Notes: generated by a model not told the origin, from the letters alone. Positions 1 through 11,120 are shown, counted from the stretch's first letter. The stretch is 64,000 nt of DNA from Xylocopa sonorina (GCF_050948175.1 NW_027490177.1:124001-188000), one strand, 5' to 3'. Numbers and translations: made by a program.

Positions 1-174
1 TATCGAAGCAATAGAGTTCAAATGCTTCTTAAAACGAGATATTGTATCTCATATCTATGTTTCATGATAAGATATAATATTCATTGCGAAGTGTCATGCA
101 TTCCTCGTCTACGATTCAAATGAATGTAAATGCGACACTTCCTTGCAAGGAAATAGCGTTTGCAGATGTCTACG
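1..174 (+). repeat. Representative satellite monomer (tcattgcg class)
   Basis: This monomer belongs to a second sequence class. It carries 'tca' instead of 'gat' at monomer positions 81-83, 'gcattcc' instead of 'gtattcc' near 98-104, and 'acgattc' instead of 'acacttc' at 111-117. It often also has 'gagatattg' in place of 'gcgatatcg' around 36-44 and 'catgataag' in place of 'catggtaag'. By eye it differs from the other class at about 15 of 174 positions. Examples recur near 349, 2611, 2959, 3991, 10803, 55150 and 60190. Monomers with mixed states are common, for example 'gatttgcg' followed by 'acgattc' near 6170-6210. Confidence 0.85.
139..152. other. 14-bp perfect palindrome, recurrent in monomers
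   Basis: Monomer positions 139-152 read TTCCTTGCAAGGAA, a perfect 14-bp dyad. Frequent variants break one central base pair: TTCCTTGCTAGGAA, TTCCTCGCTAGGAA and TTCTTTGCTAGGAA. A 'ttgg' core variant occurs in the monomers with 'gctacacttcc'. The outer arms are largely conserved. This could be a protein-binding site or a short cruciform-prone element; the sequence alone does not show which. Confidence 0.85.
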
Positions 175-182
175 TATCGTAG
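170..182. other. Short hairpin motif across the monomer boundary
   Basis: The sequence ctacg-tat-cgtag spans the end of one monomer and the start of the next, with 5-bp inverted arms around 3 bp. Variants ctaggtatcgtag and ctacctatcgtag each break one pair, and 'tatcgaagc' breaks the other arm. The cctatcg variant also creates the TAG stop that interrupts the minus-strand frame. Confidence 0.75.
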
Positions 183-209
183 CAATAGAGTTCTAATGCT
201 TCTTAAAAC

Positions 210-219
210 GCGATATCGC
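210..219. other. 10-bp palindrome containing an EcoRV site, recurrent
   Basis: Monomer positions 36-45 read gcgatatcgc, a perfect dyad with GATATC at its core. It is present in most monomers. Variants gcgatatcga, gcgataacgc, gcgatatcaa, gcgacatcgc and gagatattgc break the dyad in subsets. In some monomers a second GATATC arises at the boundary ('gcagatatctacg'). Confidence 0.85.
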
Positions 220-261
220 ATCTCATTTCTATGTTTCATGGTAAGATATAATATGATTTGC

Positions 262-291
262 GAAGTGTTATCTATTCCTCGTCAACACTTC
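262..291. other. 7-bp inverted repeat (gaagtgt/acacttc)
   Basis: Monomer positions 88-94 (gaagtgt) and 111-117 (acacttc) are reverse complements separated by 16 bp. A second acacttc at 135-141 gives the left arm an alternative partner. In monomers with the 'acgattc' variant the first right arm is lost, while the second is usually kept. Confidence 0.7.
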
Positions 292-484
292 AAATGAATG
301 TAAATGCGACACTTCTTTGCAAGGAAATGGCGATTGCAGATGTCTACGTATCGTAGCAATAGAGTTCAAATGCTTCTTAAAACGAGATATTGCATCTCAT
401 ATCTATGTTTCATGATAAGATATAATATTCATTGCGAAGTGTTATGCATTCCTCGACTACGTTTCAAATGAATGTAATTGCGAC

Positions 485-1876
485 ACTTCCTTGCTAGGAA
501 ATAGCGTCTGCAGATGTCTAGGTATCGTAGCAATAGAGTTCTAATGCTACTTAAAACGCGATATCGCATCTCATTTCTATGCTTCATGGTAAGATATAAT
601 ATTCATTGCGAAGTGTTATGCATTCCTCGTCTACGATCCAAATGAATGTCAATGCGACACTTCCTTGCAAGGAAATAGCGTTTGCAGATGTCTACGTATC
701 GTAGCAATAGAGTTCAAATGCTTCTTAAAACGAGATATAGCATCTCATTTCTATGTTTCTTGATAAGATATAATATTCATTGCGAAGTGTTATGCATTCC
801 TCGCCTACGATTCAAATGAATGTAAATGCGACACTTCCTTGCAAGGAAATAGCGTTTGCAGATATCTACGTATCGTAGCAATAGAGTTCTTATGATTCTT
901 AGAACGCGATATCGCATCTCATTCCCATGTTTCATGGTAAGATATAATATGATTTGCGAAGTGTTATGTATTCCTCGTCTGCACTTCAAATGAATGTAAA
1001 TGCGACACTTCCTTGCAAGGAAATAGCGTATGCAGATGTCTACGTATCGTAGCAATAGAGTTCTTATAATTCTTAAATCGCGATATCGCATCTCATTTCG
1101 ATGTTTCATGGTAAGATATAATATGATTGGCGAAGTGTTATGTATTCCTCGTCTACACTTCAAATGAATGTAAATGCGACACTTCCTTGCTAGGAAATAG
1201 CGTCTGCAGATGTCTAGGTATCGAAGCAATAGAGTTCTAATGCTACTTAAAACGCGATATCGCATCTCATTTCTATGCTTCATGGTAAGATATAATATTC
1301 ATTGCGAAGTGTTATGCATTCCTCGTCTACGATCCAAATGAATGTCAATGCGACACTTCCTTGCAAGGAAATAGCGTTTGCAGATGTCTACGTATCGTAG
1401 CAATAGAGTTCAAATGCTTCTTAAAACGAGATATAGCATCTCATTTCTATGTTTCTTGATAAGATATAATATTCATTGCGAAGTGTTATGCATTCCTCGC
1501 CTACGATTCAAATGAATGTAAATGCGACACTTCCTTGCAAGGAAATAGCGTTTGCAGATATCTGCGTATCGTAGCAATAGAGTTCTTATGATTCTTAGAA
1601 CGCGATATCGCATCTCATTCCCATGTTTCATGGTAAGATATAATATGATTTGCGAAGTGTTATGTATTCCTCGTCTGCACTTCAAATGAATGTAAATGCG
1701 ACACTTCCTTGCAAGGAAATAGCGTATGCAGATGTCTACGTATCGTAGCAATGGAGTTCTTATAATTCTTAAATCGCGATATCGCATCTCATTTCTATGT
1801 TTCATGGTAAGATATAATATTCATTGCGAAGTGTTATGTATTCCTCGTCTACACTTCAAATGAATGTAAATGCGAC
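485..1876 (+). repeat. Tandem duplication of a 4-monomer (696-bp) unit
   Basis: Roughly 485-1180 and 1181-1876 are two copies at a shift of 696 bp. Both include the rare paired variants 'gatccaaatg' and 'gaatgtcaatg' (near 636-650 and 1332-1346) and the rare 'gtttcttgataag' (near 755 and 1451). A few substitutions separate the copies: gatgtc/gatatc-type changes, 'tacg' versus 'tgcg' near 1564, and 'gattggcg' near 1127 versus 'tcattgcg' near 1823. Boundaries are approximate because flanking monomers are also similar. Confidence 0.8.
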
Positions 1877-3570
1877 ACTTCCTTGCTAGGAAATAGCGTC
1901 TGCAGATGTCTAGGTATCGTAGCAATAGAGTTCTAATGCTACTTAAAACGCGATATCGCATCTCATTTCTATGTTTCATGGTAAGATATAATATTCATTG
2001 CGAAGTGTTATGCATTCCTCGTCTACGATTCAAATGAATGTAAATGCGACACTCCCTTGCAAGGAAATAGCGTTTGCAGATGTCTACGTATCGTAGCAAT
2101 AGAGTTCATATGATTCCTAAAACGCGATATCGCATATCATTTCTATGTTTCATGGTAAGATATAACATGATTTGCGAAGTGTTATGTATTCCTCGTCTAC
2201 ACTTCAAATGAATGTGAATGCGATACTTCCTCGCTAGGAAATAGCGTCTGCAGATGTCTAGGTATCGTAGCAATAGAGTTCTAATGCTTCTTAAAACGCG
2301 ATATCGCAACTCATTTCTATGTTTCATGGTAAGATATAATATGATTTGCGAAGTATCATGTATTCCTCGTCTACACTTCAAATGAATGTGAATGCGACAC
2401 TTCCTCGCTGGGAAATGGCGTTTGCAGATGTCTACGTATCGTAGCAATTGATTTCTAATGCTTCTTAAAACGCGATATCGCATCTCATTTCTATGTTTAA
2501 TGGTAAGATATAATATGATTGGCGAAGTGTTATGTATTCCTCGTCTACACTTCAAATGAATGTAAATGCGACACTTCCTTGCTAGGAAATAGCGTTTGCA
2601 GATGTCTACGTATCGAAGCAATAGAGTTTAAATGCTTCTTAAAACGAGATATTGCATCTTATATCTATGTTTCATGATAAGATATAATATTCATTGCGAA
2701 GTGTCATGCATTCCTCGTCTACGATTCAAATGAATGTAAATGCGACACTTCCTTGCAAGGAAATAGCGTTTGCAGATGTCTACGTATCGTAGCAATAGAG
2801 TTCTAATGCTTCTTAAAACGCGATATTGCATCTCATTTCTATTTTTCATGGTAAGATATAATATGATTTGCGAAGTGTTATCTATTCCTCGTGAACACTT
2901 CAAATGAATGTAAATGCGACACTTCCTTGCAAGGAAATAGCGATTGCAGATGTCTACGTATCGTAGCAATAGAGTTCAAATGCTTCTTAAAACGAGATAT
3001 TGCATCTCATATCTATGTTTCATGATAAGATATAATATTCATTGCGAAGTGTTATGTATTCCTCGTCTACACTTCAAATGAATGTAAATGCGACACTTCC
3101 TTGCTAGGAAATAGCGTCTGCAGATGTCTAGGTATCGTAGCAATAGAGTTCTAATGCTACTTAAAACGCGATATCGCATCTCATTTCTATGTTTCATGGT
3201 AAGATATAATATTCATTGCGAAGTGTTATGCATTCCTCGCCTACGATTCAAATGAATGTAAATGCGACACTCCCTTGCAAGGAAATAGCGTTTGCAGATG
3301 TCTACGTATCGTAGCAATAGAGTTCATATGATTCCTAAAACGCGATATCGCATATCATTTCTATGTTTCATGGTAAGATATAACATGATTTGCGAAGTGT
3401 TATGTATTCCTCGTCTACACTTCAAATGAATGTGAATGCGATACTTCCTCGCTAGGAAATAGCGTCTGCAGATGTCTAGGTATCGTAGCAATAGAGTTCT
3501 AATGCTTCTTAAAACGCGATATCGCAACTCATTTCTATGTTTCATGGTAAGATATAATATGATTTGCGAA
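1850..3570 (+). repeat. 7-monomer (1218-bp) spaced duplication
   Basis: About 1850-2350 reappears at about 3068-3568. Shared markers are 'acactcccttgc' (near 2050 and 3268), 'gattcctaaaac' (near 2112 and 3330), 'cgcatatcat' (2131 and 3349) and 'cgcaactcat' (near 2303 and 3521). Identity stops where 2354 reads 'gtatcatg' and 3572 reads 'gtgctatg'. The DNA between is satellite of other variant types. Confidence 0.75.
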
Positions 3571-4736
3571 GTGCTATGTATTCCTCGTCTACACTTCAAA
3601 TGAATGTAAATGCGACACTTCCTTGCACGGATATAGCGATTGCAGATGTCTACGTATCGTAGCAACAGAGTTCATATGATTCCTAAAACGCGATATCGCA
3701 TCTCATTTCTATGTTTCATGGTAGGATATAACATGATTTGCGAAGTGTTATGTATTCCTCGTCTACACTTCAAATGAATGTGAATGCGATGCTTCCTCGC
3801 TAGGAAATAGCGTTTGCAGATGTCTACGTATCGTAGCAATAGCTTTCTAATGCTTCTTAAAATGCGATAACGAATCTCATTTCTAAGTTTCATGGTAAGA
3901 TATAATATGATTTGCGAAGTGTTATGTATTCCTCGTCTACACTTCAAATGAAAGTAAATGCGACACTTCCTTGCTAGGAAATAGCGTTTGCAGATGTCTA
4001 CGTATCGAAGCAATAGAGTTCAAATGCTTCTTAAAACGAGATATTGCATCTCATATCCATGTTTCATAATAAGATATAATATTCATTGCGAAGTGTTATG
4101 CATTCCTCGTCTACGATTCAAATGAACGTAAATGCGACACTTCCTTGCAAGGAAATAGCTTTTGCAGATGTGTACGTATCGTAGCAATAGAGTTCTAATG
4201 CTTCTTAAAACGCGATATCGAATCTCATTTCTATGTTTCATGGTAAGATATAATATGATTTGCGAAGTGTTATGTATTCCTCGTCTACACTTCAAATGAA
4301 TGTAAATGCGACACTTCCTTGCACGGATATAGCGATTGCAGATGTCTACGTATCGTAGCAATAGAGTTCATATGATTCCTAAAACGCGATATCGCATCTC
4401 ATTTCTATGTTTCATGGTAAGATATAACATGATTTGCGAAGTGTTATGTATTCCTCGTCTACACTTCAAATGAATGTGAATGCGATGCTTCCTCGCTAGG
4501 AAATAGCGTTTGCAGATGTCTACGTATCGTAGCAATAGCTTTCTAATGCTTCTTAAAATGCGATATCGAATCTCATTTCTATGTTTCATGGTAAGATATA
4601 ATATGATTTGCGAAGTGTTATGTATTCCTCGTCTACACTTCAAATGAAAGTAAATGCGACACTTCCTTGCTAGGAAATAGCGTTTGCAGATGTCTACGTA
4701 TCGAAGCAATAGGGTTCAAATGCTTCTTAAAACGAG
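3525..4736 (+). repeat. 4-monomer (696-bp) spaced duplication
   Basis: About 3525-4040 matches about 4221-4736. Both copies carry the rare 'gcacggatatag' (near 3625 and 4321), 'gattcctaaaac', 'gatgcttcctcg' (near 3789 and 4485) and 'atgaaagtaaatg'. A few substitutions differ, such as 'gcgataacg' near 3865 against 'gcgatatcg' near 4561. The whole block recurs in the second 15-kb copy at +15,135. Confidence 0.75.
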
Positions 4737-4744
4737 ATAACGAA

Positions 4745-7342
4745 TCTCATTTCTATGTTTCATGGTAAGATATAATATGATTTGCGAAGTGTTATGTATT
4801 CCTCGCCTACACTTTAAATGAATGTAAATGCGACACTTCTCTGCTAGGAAATAGCGTTTGCAAATGTCTACCTATCGTAGCAATAGTGTTCTAATGCTTC
4901 TTAAAACGCGATATCGCATCTCATTTCTATGTTTCATGGTAAGATATAATATGATTTGCGAAGTATCACGTATTCCTCGTCTACACTTCAAATGAATGTA
5001 AATGCGACACTTCCTTGCTAGGAAATAGCGTCTGCAGATATCTACGTATCGTAGCAATAGAGTTCATATGATTCTTAAAACGAGATATTGCTTCTCATAT
5101 CTATGTTTCCTGATAAGATATAATATTCATTGCGAAGTGTTATGCATTCCTCGTCTACGATTCAAATGAATGTAAATGCGACACCTCCTTGCAAGGAAAT
5201 AGCGTTTGCAGATGTCTACGTATCGTAGCAATAGAGTTCATATGATTCTTAAAACGCGATATCGCATCTCATTTCTATGTTTCATGGTAAGATATAACAT
5301 GATTTGCGAAGTGTTATGTATTCCTCGTCTACACTTCAAATGAATGTGAATGCGATACTTCCTTGCTAGGAAATAGCGTTTGCAGATGTCTACGTATCGT
5401 AGCAATAGCTTTCTAATGCTTCTTAAAACGCGATATCGAATCTCATTTCTATGTTTCATGGTAAGATATAATATGATTTGCGAAGTGTCATGTATTTCTC
5501 GTCTACACTTCAAATGAATGTAAATGCGACACTTCCTTGCAAGGAAATAGCGTTTGCAGATGTCTACGTATCGAAGCAATAGAGTTCTTATGATTCTTAA
5601 AACGCTATATTGCATCTCATTTCTACGTTTCATGGTAAGATATAATATTCATTGCGAAGTGTTATGCATTCCTCGTCTACGCTTCAAATGAATGTGAATG
5701 CGACACTTCCTCGCTAGGAAATAGCGTTTGCAGATATCTACGTATCGAAGCAATAGCTTTCTAATGCTTCTTAAAACGCGATATAGAATCTCATTTCTAT
5801 GTTTCATGGTAAGATATAACATGATTTGCGAAGTGTTATGTATTCCTCGTCTACACTTCAAATGAATGTAAATGCGACACTTCTTTGCTAGGAAATAGCG
5901 TTTCCAAATGTCTACCTATCGTAGCAATAGTGTTCTAATGCTTCTTAAAACGCGATATCGCATCTCATTTCTATGTTTCATGGTAAGATATAATATGGTT
6001 TGCGAAGTATCATGTATTCCTCGTCTACGATTCAAATGAATGTAAATGCGACACTTCCTTGCTAGGAAATAGCGTCTGCCGATGTCTAGGTATCGTAGCA
6101 ATAGAGTTCTAATGCTACTTAAAACGCGATATCGCATCTCATTTCTATGCTTCATGGTAAGATATAATATGATTTGCGAAGTGTTATGTATTCCTCGTCT
6201 ACGATTCAAATGAATGTAAATGCGACACTTCCTTGCAAGGAAATAGCGTTTGCAGATGTCTACGTATCGTAGCAATAGAGTTCTTATGATTCTTAAAACG
6301 CGATATCGCATCTCATTTCTATGTTTCATGGTAAGATATAATATGATTTGCGAAGTGTTATGTATTCCTCGCCTACACTTTAAATGAATGTAAATGCGAC
6401 ACTTCTCTGCTAGGAAATAGCGTTTGCAAATGTCTACCTATCGTAGCAATAGTGTTCTAATGCTTCTTAAAACGCGATATCGCATCTCATTTCTATGTTT
6501 CATGGTAAGATATAATATGATTTGCGAAGTATCACGTATTCCTCGTCTACACTTCAAATGAATGTAAATGCGACACTTCCTTGCTAGGAAATAGCGTCTG
6601 CAGATATCTACGTATCGTAGCAATAGAGTTCATATGATTCTTAAAACGAGATATTGCTTCTCATATCTATGTTTCCTGATAAGATATAATATTCATTGCG
6701 AAGTGTTATGCATTCCTCGTCTACGATTCAAATGAATGTAAATGCGACACCTCCTTGCAAGGAAATAGCGTTTGCAGATGTCTACGTATCGTAGCAATAG
6801 AGTTCATATGATTCTTAAAACGCGATATCGCATCTCATTTCTATGTTTCATGGTAAGATATAACATGATTTGCGAAGTGTTATGTATTCCTCGTCTACAC
6901 TTCAAATGAATGTGAATGCGATACTTCCTTGCTAGGAAATAGCGTTTGCAGATGTCTACGTATCGTAGCAATAGCTTTCTAATGCTTCTTAAAACGCGAT
7001 ATCGAATCTCATTTCTATGTTTCATGGTAAGATATAATATGATTTGCGAAGTGTCATGTATTTCTCGTCTACACTTCAAATGAATGTAAATGCGACACTT
7101 CCTTGCAAGGAAATAGCGTTTGCAGATGTCTACGTATCGAAGCAATAGAGTTCTTATGATTCTTAAAACGCTATATTGCATCTCATTTCTACGTTTCATG
7201 GTAAGATATAATATTCATTGCGAAGTGTTATGCATTCCTCGTCTACGCTTCAAATGAATGTGAATGCGACACTTCCTCGCTAGGAAATAGCGTTTGCAGA
7301 TATCTACGTATCGAAGCAATAGCTTTCTAATGCTTCTTAAAA
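4745..7342 (+). repeat. 9-monomer (1566-bp) duplication
   Basis: About 4745-5776 matches about 6311-7342 at a shift of 1566 bp. Shared rare markers are 'cctacactttaaatg' (near 4805 and 6371), 'acttctctgctagg' (near 4834 and 6400), 'tatcacgtattc' (near 4965 and 6531), 'attgcttctcat' (near 5088 and 6654) and 'gacacctccttgc' (near 5180 and 6746). Identity ends where 5784 reads 'atatagaatc' and 7350 reads 'atatcgaatc'. The +15,135 copy lies at about 19880-22477. Confidence 0.85.
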
Positions 7343-8142
7343 CGCGATATCGAATCTCATTTCTATGTTTCATGGTAAGATATAATATGATTTGCGAAGT
7401 ATCATGTATTCCTCGTCTACACTTCAAATGAATGTAAATGCGACACCTCCTTGCAAGGAAATAGCGTTTGCAGATGTCTACGTATCGTAGCAATAGAGTT
7501 CATATGATTCTTAAAACGCGATATCGCATCTCATTTCTATGTTTCATGGTAAGATATAACATGATTTGCGAAGTGTTATGTATTCCTCGTCTACACTTCA
7601 AATGAATGTGAATGCGATACTTCCTTGCTAGGAAATAGCGTTTGCAGATGTCTACGTATCGTAGCAATAGCTTTCTAATGCTTCTTAAAACGCGATATCG
7701 AATCTCATTTCTATGTTTCATGGTAAGATATAATATGATTTGCGAAGTGTCATGTATTTCTCGTCTACACTTCAAATGAATGTAAATGCGACACTTCCTT
7801 GCAAGGAAATAGCGTTTGCAGATGTCTACGTATCGAAGCAATAGAGTTCTTATGATTCTTAAAACGCTATATTGCATCTCATTTCTACGTTTCATGGTAA
7901 GATATAATATTCATTGCGAAGTGTTATGCATTCCTCGTCTACGCTTCAAATGAATGTGAATGCGACACTTCCTCGCTAGGAAATAGCGTTTGCAGATATC
8001 TACGTATCGAAGCAATAGCTTTCTAATGCTTCTTAAAACGCGATATCGAATCTCATTTCTATGTTTCATGGTAAGATATAATATGATTTGCGAAGTATCA
8101 TGTATTCCTCGTCTACACTTCAAATGAATGTAAATGCGACAC
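6730..8142 (+). repeat. Tandem 4-monomer (696-bp) duplication
   Basis: The segment from about 6735 repeats at +696. The 'gacacctccttgc' marker sits at 6746 and 7442, the 'catgtatttctcg' marker near 7049 and 7750, 'cgctatattgc' near 7168 and 7864, and 'ctacgcttcaaatg' near 7242 and 7938. Identity is lost near 8145, where 'ttgctagg' replaces 'ttgcaagg'. With the overlapping 9-monomer repeat, this gives three copies of the same four-monomer series between 5.2 and 8.1 kb. Confidence 0.85.
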
Positions 8143-8723
8143 TTCCTTGCTAGGAAATAGCGTCTGCCGATGTCTAGGTATCGTAGCAATAGAGTTCTAA
8201 TGCTACTTAAAACGCGACATCGCATCTCATTTCTATGCTTCATGGTAAGATATAATATGATTTGCGAAGTGTTATGTATTCCTCGTCTACGATTCAAATG
8301 AATGTAAATGCGACACTTCCTTGCAAGGAAATAGCGTTTGCAAATGTCTACCTATCGTAGCAATAGTGTTCTAATGCTTCTTAAAACGCGATATCGCATC
8401 TCATTTCTATGTTTCATGGTAAGATATAATATGATTTGCGAAGTGTCATGTATTCCTCGTCTACACTTCAAATGAATGTAAATGCGACACTTCCTTGCAA
8501 GGAAATAGCGTCTGCAGATGTCTAGGTATCGTAGCAATAGCTTTCTAATGCTTCTTAAAACGCGATAACGCATCTCATTTCTATGTTTCATGGTAAGATA
8601 TAATATGATTTGCGAAGTGTTATGTATTCCTCGTCTACATTTCAAATGAAATAAATGCGACACTTCCTTGCAAGGAAATAGCGATTGCAGATGTCTACGT
8701 ATCGTAGCAATAGAGTTCATATG
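7423..8723 (+). repeat. About 1.3-kb block, first copy of a 4175-bp-spaced pair
   Basis: This block matches 11598-12898 at a shift of 4175 bp (24 monomers minus 1 bp). It includes the 'cgcgacatcgc' monomer (near 8213 and 12388), the 'gcgataacgc' monomer (near 8563 and 12738) and the 1-bp-deletion monomer (8646 and 12821). Differences are few, for example 'aaaacgcgat' near 7513 against 'aaaatgcgat' near 11688. Identity ends at 8724/12899 ('gattct' against 'gatact'). Confidence 0.8.
8646..8655 (+). other. 1-bp-deletion marker monomer (first of nine)
   Basis: Here the usual 'atgaaagtaaatg' reads 'atgaaataaatg', one base short, making this monomer 173 bp. The same lesion starts at 8646, 12821, 16648, 23781, 27956, 31783, 36132, 38567 and 52834, in the same variant background ('gcgataacgc', 'tacatttc'). 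Spacings are 4175, 3827, 7133, 4175, 3827, 4349, 2435 and 14267 bp, each an integer number of monomers minus 1. One ancestral deletion copied by amplification explains all nine. It also shifts the minus-strand frame, which produces the odd amino-terminal sequences of the open frames that start nearby. Confidence 0.95.
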
Positions 8724-8889
8724 ATTCTTAAAACGCGATATCGCATCTCATTTCTATGTTTCATGGTAAGATATAATATTCATTGCGAAGTGTTATGCAT
8801 TCCTCGTCTACGATTCAAATGAATGTAAATGCGACACTTCCTTGCAAGGAAATAGCGTTTGCAGATGTCTACGTATCGTAGCAATAGTG

Positions 8890-11120
8890 TTCTAATGCTT
8901 CTTAAAACGCGATATCGCATCTCATTTCTATGTTTCATGGTAAGATATAACATGATTTGCGAAGTATCATGTATTCCTCGTCTACACTTCAAATGAATGT
9001 TAATGCGACACTTCCTTGCAAGGAAATAGCGTCTGCAGATGTCTAGGTATCGTAGCAATAGATTTCTAATGCTACTTAAATCGCGATATCGCATCTCATT
9101 TCTATGTTTCATGGTAAGATATAACATGATTTGCGAAGTGTTATGTATTCCTCGTCTACACTTCAAATGAATGTGAATGCGATACTTCCTCGCTAGGAAA
9201 TAGCGTTTGCAGATGTCTACGTATCGTAGCAATAGCTTTCTAATGCTTCTTAAAACGCGATATCGAATCTCATTCCTATGTTTCATGGTAAGATATAATA
9301 TGATTTGCGAAGTGTCATGTATTTCTCGTCTACACTTCAAATGAATGTAAATGCGACACTTCCTTGCAAGGAAATAGCGTTTACAGATGTCTACCTATCG
9401 TAGCAATAGTGTTCTAATGCTTCTTAAAACGCGATATCGCATCTCATTTCTATGTTTCATGGTAAGATATAATATGATTTGCGAAGTATCATGTATTCCT
9501 CGTCTACACTTCAAATGAATGTAAATGCGACACTTCTTTGCTAGGAAATAGCGTTTGCAAATGTCTACCTATCGTAGCAATAGTGTTCTAATGCTTCTTA
9601 AAACGCGATATCGCATCTCATTTCTATGTTTCATGGTAAGATATAACATGATTTGCGAAGTGTTATGTATTCCTCGTCTACACTTCAAATGAATGTAAAT
9701 GCGACACTTCTTTGCTAGGAAATAGCGTTTCCAAATGTCTACCTATCGTAGCAATAGTGTTCTAATGCTTCTTAAAACGCGATATCGCATCTCATTTCTA
9801 TGTTTCATGGTAAGATATAATATGGTTTGCGAAGTATCATGTATTCCTCGTCTACGATTCAAATGAATGTAAATGCGACACTTCCTTGCTAGGAAATAGC
9901 GTCTGCCGATGTCTAGGTATCGTAGCAATAGAGTTCTAATGCTACTTAAAACGCGATATCGCATCTCATTTCTATGCTTCATGGTAAGATATAATATGAT
10001 TTGCGAAGTGTTATGTATTCCTCGTCTACGATTCAAATGAATGTAAATGCGACACTTCCTTGCAAGGAAATAGCGTTCGCAGATGTCTACGTATCGTAGC
10101 AATAGAGTTCTTATGATTCTTAAAACGCGATATCGCATCTCATTTCTATGTTTCATGGTAAGATATAATATGATTTGCGAAGTGTTATGTATTCCTCGTC
10201 TACATTTCAAATGAAAGTAAATGCGACACTTCCTTGCAAGGAAATAGCGATTGCAGATGTCTACGTATCGTAGCAATAGAGTTCATATGATTCTTAAAAC
10301 GCGATATCGCATCTCATTTCTATGTTCCATGGTAAGCTATAATATGATTTGCGAAGTGCTATGTATTCCTCGTCAACACTTCAAATGAATGTGAATGCGA
10401 TACTTCCTCGCTAGGAAATAGCGTTTGCAGATGTCTACGTATCGTAGCAATAGCTTTCTAATGCTTCTTAAAACGCGATATCAAATCTCATTTCTATGAT
10501 TCATGGTAAGATATAATATGATTTGCGAAGTGTCATGTATTCCTCGTCTACACTTCAAATGAATGTAAATGCTACACTTCCTTGGAAGGAAATAGCGTTT
10601 GCAGATGTCTACGTATCGAAGCAATAGAGTTCAAATGCTTCTTAAAACGCGATATCGCATCTCATCTCTATGTTTCATGGTAAGATATAATATGATTTGC
10701 GAAGTATCACGTATTCCTCGTCTACACATCAAATGAATGTAAATGCGACACTTCCTTGCTAGGCAATATCGTCTGCAGATGTCTACGTAGCGTAGCAATA
10801 GAGTTCATATGATTCTTAAAGCGAGATATTGCATCTCATATCTATGTTTCCTGATAAGATATAATATTCATTGCGAAGTGTTATGCATTCCTCGTCTACG
10901 ATTCAACTGAATGTAAATGCGACACTTCCTTGCAAGGAAATAGCGATTGCAGATGTCTACGTATCGTAGCAATAGAGTTCATATGATTCTTAAAACGCGA
11001 TATCACATCTCATTTCTATGTTTCATGGTAAGATATAATATGATTTGCGAAGTGTTATGTATTCCTCGTCTACACTTCAAATGAATGTGAATGCGATACT
11101 TCCTCGCTAGGAAATAACGT
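8890..11120 (+). repeat. About 2.2-kb block, first copy of a 4523-bp-spaced pair
   Basis: About 8890-11120 matches about 13413-15643 at a shift of 4523 bp (26 monomers minus 1 bp). Shared rare markers include 'atttccaaatg' at the boundary near 9727 and 14250, 'tgttccatggtaagc' near 10324 and 14847, 'ctatgattcatgg' near 10494 and 15017, 'aatgctacacttcc' near 10567 and 15090, 'ctacacatcaaatg' near 10724 and 15247 and 'ctacgtagcgtag' near 10781 and 15304. By eye it differs at about four sites, including 'gttcgcag' near 10076 and 'ggcaatatc' near 10763 against 'ggctatatc' near 15286. Confidence 0.85.

Larger units (their letters stand above)
175..348 (+). repeat. Representative satellite monomer (gatttgcg class)
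   Basis: This second monomer is close to the array consensus and serves as a coordinate frame. In monomer coordinates: 1-8 'tatcgtag'; 36-45 the palindrome gcgatatcgc, with an EcoRV site at 38-43; 81-83 the class-specific triplet 'gat'; 88-94 gaagtgt; 111-117 and 135-141 two acacttc words; 139-152 a site that is a 14-bp palindrome in many monomers; 170-174 ctacg. Common variable sites are 17-28 (tctaatgcttct, tcatatgattct, tcttatgattct, tctaatgctact), the run around 144-147 (tgca, tgct, cgct), 158-163 (gtttgc, gtctgc, gattgc) and the boundary (ctacgtatcg, ctaggtatcg, ctacctatcg). Sorting and reuse of these variants defines the higher-order repeats. Confidence 0.95.
1..2136 (+). repeat. Left satellite segment outside the 15-kb duplication
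   Basis: About 12.3 monomers with no counterpart at the 15,135-bp shift. The first roughly 430 bp reappear with substitutions at about 2611-3040 (shift 2610 bp, 15 monomers). The middle holds a four-monomer duplication. From about 1850 the sequence reappears at about 3068 (shift 1218 bp, 7 monomers). Substitutions private to one monomer are more frequent here than in the centre of the window. Confidence 0.85.

Noticed and set aside
68..80. TATA-box-like promoter ('aagatataatatg') in each monomer
   Set aside because: An A/T-rich word in a 64% A+T repeat is expected by chance. No initiator, downstream gene or terminator gives it meaning, though satellite transcription cannot be excluded.
139..158. 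CENP-B box
   Set aside because: The 'ttcctcgctagg' region looks vaguely similar, but the essential TTCG...CGGG core is absent; no CGGG occurs in the consensus monomer.
83..170. Internal half-monomer duplication (similarity of 'tttgcgaagtgt' near 85 and 'tttgcagatgtc' near 159)
   Set aside because: Aligned around these words the two stretches match at only about 10 of 18 positions and similarity does not extend, so an ancestral shorter repeat is not supported.
8352..8720. Distinct amino-terminal sequence (starting MNSIATIRRHLQSLFP) of a minus-strand open frame, repeated near 12527, 16354, 23487, 27662, 31489, 38273 and 52540
   Set aside because: It is explained by the 1-bp-deletion monomer, which shifts the minus-strand frame within the satellite; it is not a separate coding domain.
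8780..9340. Minus-strand open frames as protein genes (longest 186 codons; the same at 23915-24475)
   Set aside because: All are readings of the satellite monomer in one frame. They start at arbitrary internal ATGs, end at stops made by common monomer variants, have no consistent length, and resemble no protein family I know. There is no promoter or unique sequence around them.
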